A DNA stretch of 64,000 nt, from positions 20,046-84,045 of the forward strand of contig JAFZVQ010000056.1 in assembly GCA_017617715.1 (NCBI GenBank), written 5' to 3'. The position numbers and the translations under genes were made by a program. Source of the DNA: Bacteroidales bacterium (GTDB lineage: Bacteria > Bacteroidota > Bacteroidia > Bacteroidales > UBA932). Numbering within the stretch: position 1 is the first letter of the stretch; each line of letters begins with the position of its first letter. Of this stretch, positions 53,164 through 60,996 are shown one piece after another. The notes below the pieces were generated by a model. The model made no database searches, had not been told where the DNA came from, and saw only the letters and a list, made by a program, of their open reading frames with translations.

Positions 53164-54384
53164 ATGGAGCAGGACTATCTGGAACTGTATGAGTTGCAGC
53201 AGATTATCCGGGAAGGTGTTGAGGAAGCCGTCCCGGGGCCGGTGCGGGTGCGGGCGGAGATAGCTTCGATCCAGCAGCGCGGCAACGGCCACTGCTATAT
53301 GGAGCTCTGCCAGAGCGGGCCGTCGGGCCCCGTGGCGAAGGTGCGGGCCGTGATCTGGCGCTCGCAGGCCGCCGCGCTCCTCTCCAAGTTCGCCTCGGCC
53401 ACCGGCGCCCCGCTCCAGCCCGGCGTGGCTGTGATCTTCGAGGTGGTGGTCAACTACAGCGAACTCTACGGGCTCACCCTCGTGGTAGGCGACCTGGACG
53501 TGGAACACACTCTCGGCGAGGCCGAGCTGCGTCGCCGTGAGACCATCGAGCGCCTTGAAAAAGAGGAACTTATCGATCTGCAGAAAGAGCTGGTCCTGCC
53601 GGACGTGCCGTATCGTCTCGCCGTGATTTCAGCTCCGGACGCCGCCGGCTACGGCGATTTCCGCCGCCACCTTCTGGAAAACGAATACGGTTTCGCCTTC
53701 GACGTCCGTCTCTTCGAAGCCACCATGCAGGGCGATGGCGCCCCAAACTCGATTATCGCTGCGCTCGGGAAGATTCTTCCCGTCGCTTCGCTCGGTCAGA
53801 ATGACAGGGTTGATTGTCATTCTGAGCGCAGCGAAGAATCTAACTTCGACGCCGTGCTAATCCTGCGCGGCGGGGGCTCGACGCTGGACCTTGCGTGCTT
53901 CGACGACTACGACCTCTGCGCGGCCATCGCGCGCTTCCCGGTTCCCGTGTTCACCGCCATCGGCCACGACCGCGACACCCATATCGCCGACATGGTGGCC
54001 TGCGAAGCGGTGAAGACTCCCACGGCCCTGGCCGACCTCTTCATCGGCGCCGTGGCACAGGAAGACGAGCGCATCCAGGACCTCGCCCACAGGCTCCGCA
54101 TGGGCCTGCTCGCCACCGTCAGCGCCTCCGAGGCGGCCCTGGACCGCCGCCTGCGCGTGCTCTCCCTCGCGATCTCGGGCAAGATCTCCGTCGAAGAGCA
54201 GAAGCTCTCGGACCTCCAGTCCCGCATATTCACTTTCAATCCCCGCAAGCTCCTCGAGAGCGGCTACACCCTCGTGACCGACCCCTCCGGGCGGCTCCTC
54301 AGGAGCGCCCGCGGGCTCAAAGCCGGCGACGCACTGGACGTGCGCTTCCCGGACGGCACCGTAAACTGTACTGTAAATGGCTGA
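53164..54384 (+). CDS. xseA: Exodeoxyribonuclease VII large subunit with repeat insertion
   Basis: Catalytic subunit of exonuclease VII, degrading single-stranded DNA with XseB. 406 aa: N-terminal OB fold (about 1-105; VRAEIASIQQRGNGHCYMEL) and catalytic domain with VLILRGGGSTLDLACFDD, FTAIGHDRDTHIADM and CEAVKTPTALADLF. Between the usual segments GDGAPNSIIAALGKI and FDAVLILRGGG lies an extra stretch of about 24 residues (PVASLGQNDRVDCHSERSEE) encoded by a dispersed palindrome (53771-53841). The insertion keeps the frame, and the catalytic motifs remain intact, so it may be tolerated. It overlaps xseB by 8 bp. Confidence 0.93.
   Translation: MEQDYLELYELQQIIREGVEEAVPGPVRVRAEIASIQQRGNGHCYMELCQSGPSGPVAKVRAVIWRSQAAALLSKFASATGAPLQPGVAVIFEVVVNYSELYGLTLVVGDLDVEHTLGEAELRRRETIERLEKEELIDLQKELVLPDVPYRLAVISAPDAAGYGDFRRHLLENEYGFAFDVRLFEATMQGDGAPNSIIAALGKILPVASLGQNDRVDCHSERSEESNFDAVLILRGGGSTLDLACFDDYDLCAAIARFPVPVFTAIGHDRDTHIADMVACEAVKTPTALADLFIGAVAQEDERIQDLAHRLRMGLLATVSASEAALDRRLRVLSLAISGKISVEEQKLSDLQSRIFTFNPRKLLESGYTLVTDPSGRLLRSARGLKAGDALDVRFPDGTVNCTVNG
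53771..53841. repeat. REP-like inverted pair inside xseA
   Basis: Two opposed halves: agattcttcccgtcgcttcg through cagaatgaca, then tgtcattctgagcgcagcga through agaatct. They can pair as a long imperfect hairpin with loop gggttgat. Same family as 12562-12640 and 43856-43912. Fully in frame within xseA. Confidence 0.85.
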
Positions 54385-54559
54385 ATTTGACTACAAAAAG
54401 GCAATGGCGGAGCTCGAAGACATCGCCGCCCGCGTCTCAGACCCCGCAACCGGTCTGGAAGACATCGACAAATACATCAAGCGCAGCGAAGAACTGATAG
54501 ACGGCTGCCGGAAATACCTGCGCACCGCCCGCGAAAAAGTTGAAAACCTCGGCAAATGA
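54377..54559 (+). CDS. xseB: Exodeoxyribonuclease VII small subunit
   Basis: 60 aa, family length. It has the XseB pattern FDYKKAMAELEDIAARVSDP with GLEDIDKYIKRSEELIDGCRKYL, a helical hairpin that wraps the large subunit. The start overlaps xseA by 8 bp and its stop overlaps the branching enzyme start by 4 bp, so it joins DNA metabolism genes to the glycogen cluster in one transcript. Confidence 0.94.
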   Translation: MAEFDYKKAMAELEDIAARVSDPATGLEDIDKYIKRSEELIDGCRKYLRTAREKVENLGK

Positions 54560-56547
54560 AGAAGATATACCAAACCGACCCCTGGCTTGAGCCCTGGAAA
54601 GGCGCAATAGACGCCCGCCACGCCCGCATCCTCGCCGACAAGAAAAAGCTTGCCGGCGACCGTCCTCTTTCGGACGCGGCCAACAACCACCTCTACTACG
54701 GACTGCACCGTGATGCCAAAGGCTGGGTGCTGCGGGAATGGGCCCCCAATGCCTCCCGCATCTACCTGACCGGCGATTTCAACAACTGGAAACGAACCCC
54801 GGACTATGCCTTCAGCCCGGTGGGCCAGGGCAACTGGGAGCTGCGCCTGCCTGCGATGTTCCTCACCCACGGCGCCCTCTACAAGTTGTGGATAGAGTGG
54901 CCCGGAGGCGGCGGCGAGCGCATCCCTGCGTATGCCACGCGAGTGGTGCAGGATCCGGACACCAAGGTGTTCTGCGCCCAGGTGTGGGATCCCAAGCCCT
55001 ACGTCTGGAAGCACCGCAGCCCCGGCGCCCGTCCGCATCCCCTCATCTACGAATGCCACATCGGCATGTCCGGCGAGGAAGAGAAAGTCGCTTCTTTCGA
55101 CGACTTCCGCCGTCAGGTGCTGCCGAGGGTGAAGCGCCTCGGCTACGACACCCTCCAGATAATGGCCCTGCAGGAGCATCCCTACTACGGCTCCTTCGGC
55201 TACCAGGTGTCCAGCTTCTTCGCCCTGAGTTCCCGTTTCGGCACGCCGGAGGAGTTCAAGCGCCTCGTGGATGAAGCGCACGCCGCCGGTATCGCAGTGA
55301 TCATGGACATAGTCCACTCCCACGCCGTCGGCAACGTCGCCGAGGGCCTTGGATGCCTGGACGGCAGGGAAGACCTGTACTTCTACCAGGGCGACGCAGG
55401 CCACCACCCGGCCTGGGGCACCCGCTGCTTCGACTACGGCAAGGACGAGGTAAAATACTTCCTGCTCTCCAACTGCAAATACTGGCTCGAAGAGTACCAC
55501 CTGGACGGTTTCCGTTTCGACGGAGTGACCAGCATGCTCTACTGGAACCACGGCCTGGGAGCCGATTTCGGCGACTATGCCCTCTATTTCAACGAAGGCG
55601 TAGACGAGAACGCCGTCAGCTACCTCGGGCTCGCCAACATGCTTATCCATGAAGTCAATCCCAAGGCCCTGACCATAGCCGAAGACGTGAGCGGCATGGC
55701 AGGCCTCGCGGCCCCGTTCGCGGCCGGCGGCGTGGGTTTCGACTTCCGCATGGCCATGGGCATAGCGGACCACTGGATAAAATGGATCAAGGAGCTCTCC
55801 GATGAGCAGTGGAGCCCCGGCGCGATCTGGTGGGAACTGACCAACAAGAGGGCCGACGAGAAGACCGTCAGCTATGCCGAATGCCACGACCAGGCCCTCG
55901 TGGGCGACAAGACAATAATCTTCCGCCTCATCGACAAGGAGATGTATTTCAGCATGCGCAAAGACCAGCAGAACGACCTGGTGGACAGGGGTGTGGCCCT
56001 GCACAAACTGATACGCCTCGTCACCGCGGCGACCTGCGGCGGCGGCTACCTCGACTTCATGGGCAACGAATTCGGACATCCCGAGTGGATAGACTTCCCC
56101 AGGGAGGGCAACGGCTGGTCGTTCAAGCACGCGCGGCGCCTCTGGTCCATCGCCGACGACCCCAACCTTCGCTACCATGGCCTCGAAGAGTTCGACGCCG
56201 CCATGGTGCATTTGCTCAAGAAGGAAAAGCTCCTCGCCGGCACCCCGGAGCTGCTGGTGGCGGACGAAGAGAAGAAAGTGTTGATTTTCCGTAGGAAAAA
56301 CTATATATTTGCGCTGAATTTCAACCCTCAGGGCTCTTTTGCCGAATACGGCTTCTCAGCCCCGGAAGGTGAGTTCACGGGTGTGCTCAATTCGGACGAG
56401 CCCCGCTTCGGCGGCTTCGGGCGCCTCTCGGAAGGGGAGAAACATACGTCCCTCCCGCAGCGCAGCCCCAACGGCAACCAGTCCTACGACCACACCCTGT
56501 ACCTGTACCTGCCCAGCAGGTGCGCCATCGTTTTGAAAAAGCTGTAA
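54556..56547 (+). CDS. glgB: 1,4-alpha-glucan branching enzyme
   Basis: Introduces alpha-1,6 branches into glycogen. 663 aa, GH13, of the shorter type related to eukaryotic branching enzymes: starts DPWLEPWKGAIDARHARILAD, then a CBM48-like domain (REWAPNASRIYLTGDFNNW). GH13 regions: MDIVHSH (I), DGFRFDGVTSML (II, nucleophile Asp), TIAEDVSGM (III, Glu) and YAECHDQAL (IV, His/Asp). The C-terminal beta domain includes the all-important MGNEFGHPEWIDFPREGN upstream. It is first in the alpha-glucan cluster, coupled by a 4-bp overlap to xseB and followed within 6 bp by the debranching enzyme. Confidence 0.95.
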   Translation: MKKIYQTDPWLEPWKGAIDARHARILADKKKLAGDRPLSDAANNHLYYGLHRDAKGWVLREWAPNASRIYLTGDFNNWKRTPDYAFSPVGQGNWELRLPAMFLTHGALYKLWIEWPGGGGERIPAYATRVVQDPDTKVFCAQVWDPKPYVWKHRSPGARPHPLIYECHIGMSGEEEKVASFDDFRRQVLPRVKRLGYDTLQIMALQEHPYYGSFGYQVSSFFALSSRFGTPEEFKRLVDEAHAAGIAVIMDIVHSHAVGNVAEGLGCLDGREDLYFYQGDAGHHPAWGTRCFDYGKDEVKYFLLSNCKYWLEEYHLDGFRFDGVTSMLYWNHGLGADFGDYALYFNEGVDENAVSYLGLANMLIHEVNPKALTIAEDVSGMAGLAAPFAAGGVGFDFRMAMGIADHWIKWIKELSDEQWSPGAIWWELTNKRADEKTVSYAECHDQALVGDKTIIFRLIDKEMYFSMRKDQQNDLVDRGVALHKLIRLVTAATCGGGYLDFMGNEFGHPEWIDFPREGNGWSFKHARRLWSIADDPNLRYHGLEEFDAAMVHLLKKEKLLAGTPELLVADEEKKVLIFRRKNYIFALNFNPQGSFAEYGFSAPEGEFTGVLNSDEPRFGGFGRLSEGEKHTSLPQRSPNGNQSYDHTLYLYLPSRCAIVLKKL

Positions 56548-56552
56548 CTGAT

Positions 56553-58490
56553 ATGGCATTCTTAAAATTCAACAAAAACGAACTGGTCAACCTGGCGTAC
56601 TCGCTCAAGCGCGAGATCATTTCAGCCAACAAGACCGGCGCCTATTGCAACACTTCCATAGTGACTTGCAACACCCGCCGCTACCATGGCCTGCTCGCCG
56701 TCACGCTCGACCGTTTCGGCGGCGACCGTTTCCTGCTGCTCTCCGCCCTGGACGAGAGCATCATCGTGAACGGCAAGCAGTTCAACCTCGGCATCCATTG
56801 CTACGGCGACATCTATGAGCCCCGCGGGCACAAATACGTGGTGGATTTCTCCGCCGACCCCGTGCCCCAGGTCACTTATCAGGTCGGCGAGGTGGTGCTG
56901 CGCAAGAGCCTCATCCTGTCCCCGGACAAGGACCAGATCCTGATCAGGTACGACCTGCTCAAGACCCCCGCCCCCGTGACGCTGATCCTCAAGCCCTTCC
57001 TCGCCTTCCGCAACATCCACGCCCTGACCAGCCAGAACACCGCCGCCAACACTTCCTACACCGAAATCCCCGGCGGCGTGTCGTTCCGCATGTATCCCAA
57101 CTTCCCGGACCTGCACCTGCAGCTCAGCGACAAGGAAGCCGAATGGAAATACATGCCCTGCTGGAACAACCGCATCACCTATTCGGACGAATTCCGCCGC
57201 GGCTTCGACTGCACCGAGGACCTCTTCACCCCGGGTGTCTTCCAGTCCCGGCTCGGCAAGGGCGGCTCCCTGGTGTTCTCCGCTTCCGTGGAGCAGGAGG
57301 AGCCGGCGAACCTCAAGCGCCGCTTCTCGTCCTATGAGCGCCGCACCCCTGAAATCTCCGGCTACCGCGACCAGCTGGTCCGTTGTGCCGATTCGCTGAT
57401 AACCCGCCACAACGGCATTGAAAAGATCAACGCAGGCCTTTCCTGGATGTACACCGGACTGCTGCGCGAGACGCTCCAGGCCCTGCCCGGCCTGACTCTC
57501 CACGGCCTCCACAGCCCCGCCCACTTCGAGGAGATACTGGACAACCTCGTGGCCGAGGAGCAGGAGCGCCTCTTCCGCCGCACCACCCAGGTCGAGGCCC
57601 CGCTCTATCTGGCCTGCACGCTCCAGGCCTACATCGATTACGGCGCCGACCCTAAAAAGGTGTGGAAGAAATACGGCACCGTGGTCAAGGATGTGATAGA
57701 AAGCTACATGCCCGGCTGCCGCAAGGAAGTGGCCATGCACCCGAACGGCCTCCTCTGGGCCCAGGTGGACGGAGTCGCCCTCACCTGGATGAACGCCTAC
57801 ATCGGCGGTCGCGCCGTGACCGAGCGCGCCGGCTACCAGGTGGAGACCAACGCCTTCTGGTACAACGCCATCTGCTTCGCCCTCGAAATGGAGAGCGCAT
57901 ACGGCCCCAAGGACAGCGCCTTCGTGGCCAGGTGGGGCCAGCTCAAGGACATGATAAGGCGTAACTTCATCTCCACGTTCTGGAACTCCGGAAGGGGTTG
58001 CCTCGCCGACTATGTGGACGGCTTCGGCCAGAATATGGACGTGCGTCCCAACCAGCTCTACGCCGTGTGGGTGAAGAATTCGCCCGTTGAGGAGGAAATG
58101 GTGCCTTCGATACTGAGGGTGATCGACGGCGAGCTCGTCACCTCCCGCGGCATCCGCACCCTTTCGCCCCGCGACGTCAAGTACAAGGGCGTCTACGAGG
58201 GTTCGCAGCTGGAGCGGGACCTCGCATACCACCAGGGCTGCACCCGCCCGTTCCTGCTTGAGCAGTACGTGGACGTGTCCCTGAGGGTCAAGGGGCCCGC
58301 GTTCATCAAAAAGGCGGAGTGGCTGGTGGAAGGCTTCTGGGCCGACCTAAGCAAGCACGGCGTCGGCGCCTTCTCCGAGCTCTACGACGGCGACCCGCCC
58401 CATGAGCCCCACGGCGCCATCTCTTCAGCGCTCAGCACGGCCGCGCTCCTGACCGTGGAGTATTTGTTGGACAAGCAAAAGGAGGTATAA
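56553..58490 (+). CDS. Glycogen debranching enzyme (amylo-alpha-1,6-glucosidase)
   Basis: Removes alpha-1,6-linked branch residues from glycogen limit dextrin. ATG 56553 gives 645 aa (MAFLKFNKNELVNLAYSLKR). The N-terminal beta domain has TGAYCNTSIVTCNTRRYHG and LIRYDLLKTPAPVTLILKPF. The GDE catalytic (alpha/alpha)6 domain (GH133-like) includes INAGLSWMYTGLLRETLQALPG, MHPNGLLWAQVDGVALTWMN, NAFWYNAICFALEM, and FLLEQYVDVSLRVKG. There is no signal peptide, so it is cytoplasmic. Gene order with branching enzyme, GT4, GH57 and phosphorylase supports glycogen turnover. Confidence 0.92.
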   Translation: MAFLKFNKNELVNLAYSLKREIISANKTGAYCNTSIVTCNTRRYHGLLAVTLDRFGGDRFLLLSALDESIIVNGKQFNLGIHCYGDIYEPRGHKYVVDFSADPVPQVTYQVGEVVLRKSLILSPDKDQILIRYDLLKTPAPVTLILKPFLAFRNIHALTSQNTAANTSYTEIPGGVSFRMYPNFPDLHLQLSDKEAEWKYMPCWNNRITYSDEFRRGFDCTEDLFTPGVFQSRLGKGGSLVFSASVEQEEPANLKRRFSSYERRTPEISGYRDQLVRCADSLITRHNGIEKINAGLSWMYTGLLRETLQALPGLTLHGLHSPAHFEEILDNLVAEEQERLFRRTTQVEAPLYLACTLQAYIDYGADPKKVWKKYGTVVKDVIESYMPGCRKEVAMHPNGLLWAQVDGVALTWMNAYIGGRAVTERAGYQVETNAFWYNAICFALEMESAYGPKDSAFVARWGQLKDMIRRNFISTFWNSGRGCLADYVDGFGQNMDVRPNQLYAVWVKNSPVEEEMVPSILRVIDGELVTSRGIRTLSPRDVKYKGVYEGSQLERDLAYHQGCTRPFLLEQYVDVSLRVKGPAFIKKAEWLVEGFWADLSKHGVGAFSELYDGDPPHEPHGAISSALSTAALLTVEYLLDKQKEV

Positions 58491-58491
58491 T

Positions 58492-59778
58492 ATGAGAGTT
58501 TTGATGTTCGGATGGGAGTTTCCTCCCCACATTGCAGGCGGCCTCGGCACGGCCTGCGAGGGCATCGTCAAGGGCCTGGCCCACAACGGAGTCGAGACCT
58601 TGTTCGTGATGCCCAACGCCTCCGGCGACGAAGACCAGAGCGCCACGACCATCATCAACGCCAGCGACGTGGCCGTGCGTAACGTGTCCGACACGGTCGA
58701 GGAATTCATCAACAAGGTGAAGTTCCTCTATGTGGATTCCAACATTGTCCCCTACGTCGATCCCGACGAGTATTTCGATGCCATCGAGAAGATGAAGAAG
58801 GAGGGCGTACACCAGACCACCGTCGGTTTCGGCCAGAAGTTCAAGTTCTCCGGAAAATACGGCGCCAGCCTCATGGAGGAGGTGTCCCGCTATGCCCAGG
58901 TGGGCGGCACGATAGCCATGGAGCACATCAATGAGTTCGACGTGATCCATGCCCACGACTGGCTCACCTACCTTGCCGGCATAGCCGCCAAGGAACTGAC
59001 CGGCAAGCCCCTCGTGGTCCACGTCCACGCCACCTCCTACGACCGCGGCGACGAGAAGCACATCGACACCCGCGTCCTCGACATCGAGACCCGCGGCATG
59101 ATGGCCGCCGACCGCGTGGTCACCGTGAGCGACCTCACGCGCGGCATCGTGATCAACAAATACGGCATCGACCCCGCCAAGGTCGTGACCGTCCACAACG
59201 CAGTCGATTTCAGTGGCCGCGAGGACATCGCCGTGGAGCGCGGCGTGCGCGACAAGGTGGTCACCTTCCTGGGCCGCATCACCTTCCAGAAGGGCCCCGA
59301 ATACTTTATCGACGCTGCCGCCAAGGTGCTCAAGCGCACAAAGAACGTCCGCTTCGTGATGGCCGGCAGCGGCGACATGATGAACCGCGCCATACGCCAG
59401 GTGGCCCGTCTGGGCATCTCCGACCGCTTCCACTTCACCGGCTTCCTCCGCGGAGCCGAAGTGCAGAAGATGTTCGCCCTTTCGGACGTCTATATTATGC
59501 CTTCCGTGTCCGAGCCTTTCGGCATCTCGCCGCTCGAGGCCATGCGCACGGGAGTGCCTTCCATCATCTCCCACCAGTCCGGCGCAGCAGAAGTGCTCAA
59601 GTACGCCCTTAAGGTGGACTTCTGGGATGTGGACGCGCTGGCCAACGACATCTATGCCCTCGTGTCCTATCCCGCACTGACCTCTTTCGCCTCGAAGCAG
59701 GGCTTCGACGAGGTCAACGAACTCAAGTGGAACGGCGCCACCGCCAAATTGAAAAAAGTTTACGAATCACTGTTATGA
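58492..59778 (+). CDS. GT4-family glycosyltransferase, probable glycogen synthase
   Basis: 428 aa, GT-B fold. Begins MRVLMFGWEFPPHIAGGLGT, a form shared with starch/glycogen synthase-like GT4/GT5 enzymes. Other marks are VIHAHDWLTYLAGIAAKELTG, the acceptor/donor region TFLGRITFQKGPEYFIDAA, and the donor-binding EX7E motif SEPFGISPLEAMRTG. It is shorter than classical GT5 GlgA. Position between debranching enzyme and GH57 suggests it makes the alpha-1,4 chain, using UDP- or ADP-glucose; donor not decidable here. No glgC is in the window. It starts 1 bp after the debranching enzyme and overlaps GH57 by 4 bp. Confidence 0.85.
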   Translation: MRVLMFGWEFPPHIAGGLGTACEGIVKGLAHNGVETLFVMPNASGDEDQSATTIINASDVAVRNVSDTVEEFINKVKFLYVDSNIVPYVDPDEYFDAIEKMKKEGVHQTTVGFGQKFKFSGKYGASLMEEVSRYAQVGGTIAMEHINEFDVIHAHDWLTYLAGIAAKELTGKPLVVHVHATSYDRGDEKHIDTRVLDIETRGMMAADRVVTVSDLTRGIVINKYGIDPAKVVTVHNAVDFSGREDIAVERGVRDKVVTFLGRITFQKGPEYFIDAAAKVLKRTKNVRFVMAGSGDMMNRAIRQVARLGISDRFHFTGFLRGAEVQKMFALSDVYIMPSVSEPFGISPLEAMRTGVPSIISHQSGAAEVLKYALKVDFWDVDALANDIYALVSYPALTSFASKQGFDEVNELKWNGATAKLKKVYESLL

Positions 59779-60959
59779 AAAAGTCAATCTGCCTTTATTT
59801 CCAGGTCCATCAGCCCACAAGACTCCGTCAGTACCGCTTCTTCGACATAGGCAAGGACTCCCACTACTACGACGACTACGCCAACCGCACCATCCTCAAG
59901 AGAGTGGCGCAGAAGTGCTATCTGCCGATGAACGAGCTGCTTCTCGAGGCAATCACCAAGAGCAAGGGCAAATTCAAGGTGGCTTTTTCAATCTCCGGTT
60001 CCGCGCTCGAGCAGTTCGACCGCTACGCCCCGGAGGTGCTTGACAGTTTCAAGAGACTGGCGGCCACCGGCAAGGTGGAGTTCCTGTGCGAGACCTACTA
60101 CCACTCGCTGGCTTCCCTCGCCGCCCCGGCGGAGTTCCTCCACCAGGTGGAGAAACACAAAAGGGCCGTCGAGGAGCACTTCGGCGTTGCTCCCGTGACC
60201 TTCCGCAACACCGAGCTCATCTATTCCGACGCCATAGCCCGCCAGGTCTATGACCTTGGATTCAAGACCATGCTCACCGAGGGCGCCCGCCACATCATGG
60301 GCTGGCAGAGTCCCGATTTCATCTACACGGCAGAGTCCCAGCCCCGCCTGAAGCTCCTGCTCCGCAACTACAGGCTCAGCGACGACCTGGCTTTCCGCTT
60401 CTCCGAGCGCGGCTGGTCCGAGTGGCCCCTGACGGCGGAGAAGTTCACGGGATGGCTCAAGGAGGCCGACGGCGACATCGTGAACCTGTTCATGGATTAC
60501 GAGACTTTCGGCGAGCACCAGCCGGCCGAAAGCGGCATATTCGATTTCATGCGCGCCCTTCCGGAGCAGGTGCTCGCGGACGGCTCGATGGAGTTCGTGA
60601 CCCCCGCACAGGCGGCGAAGAACATCAAGCCCGCCGCGTCCCTCAGCGTGCCTGATCCCATTTCCTGGGCCGACGAAGAGAGGGACCTCAGCGCCTGGCT
60701 CGGCAACGAACTGCAGCAGGATGCCTACAACAAGCTCTACCGCCAGACCGAGAAACTCGCCCTCATCGGCGACCCTGAGCTCTGGGCCGACTTCGGCCAC
60801 CTCCAGGAGAGCGACCACCTGTACTACATGTGCACCAAGTTCTTCTCCGACGGCGAAATCCACAAGCGCTTCAGCCCCTACGACACCCCCTACGAGGCCT
60901 TCATCAACTACATGAACGTCCTGAGTGACTTTATTATAAGAATCAACGACGCCGCATAG
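59775..60959 (+). CDS. GH57-family glycosidase/glucanotransferase
   Basis: 394 aa from ATG 59775 (MKKSICLYFQVHQPTRLRQY); the upstream extension is a GT4 shadow. GH57 regions: YFQVHQPTRL (region I), FSISGSALEQ, VEFLCETYYHSLASLA, the nucleophile in VTFRNTELIYSD (Glu) and the acid/base in VNLFMDYETFGEHQ (Asp). Length is that of short GH57 alpha-amylase-like enzymes. No signal peptide, so it acts on cytoplasmic alpha-glucan, either as an amylase or a 4-alpha-glucanotransferase. Coupled to the GT4 gene by ATGA. Confidence 0.9.
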   Translation: MKKSICLYFQVHQPTRLRQYRFFDIGKDSHYYDDYANRTILKRVAQKCYLPMNELLLEAITKSKGKFKVAFSISGSALEQFDRYAPEVLDSFKRLAATGKVEFLCETYYHSLASLAAPAEFLHQVEKHKRAVEEHFGVAPVTFRNTELIYSDAIARQVYDLGFKTMLTEGARHIMGWQSPDFIYTAESQPRLKLLLRNYRLSDDLAFRFSERGWSEWPLTAEKFTGWLKEADGDIVNLFMDYETFGEHQPAESGIFDFMRALPEQVLADGSMEFVTPAQAAKNIKPAASLSVPDPISWADEERDLSAWLGNELQQDAYNKLYRQTEKLALIGDPELWADFGHLQESDHLYYMCTKFFSDGEIHKRFSPYDTPYEAFINYMNVLSDFIIRINDAA

Positions 60960-60988
60960 TTGCAAAGCCTAAAAAAATAGTATCTTTG
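60960..60988 (+). promoter_or_regulatory. Promoter of alpha-glucan phosphorylase gene
   Basis: TTG at 60960-60962, 18-nt spacer, TATCTTTG at 60981-60988, 8 bp before the ATG at 60997. This could give the phosphorylase a promoter of its own besides read-through from the glycogen operon. Confidence 0.55.
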
Positions 60989-60996
60989 CAGCCGTT

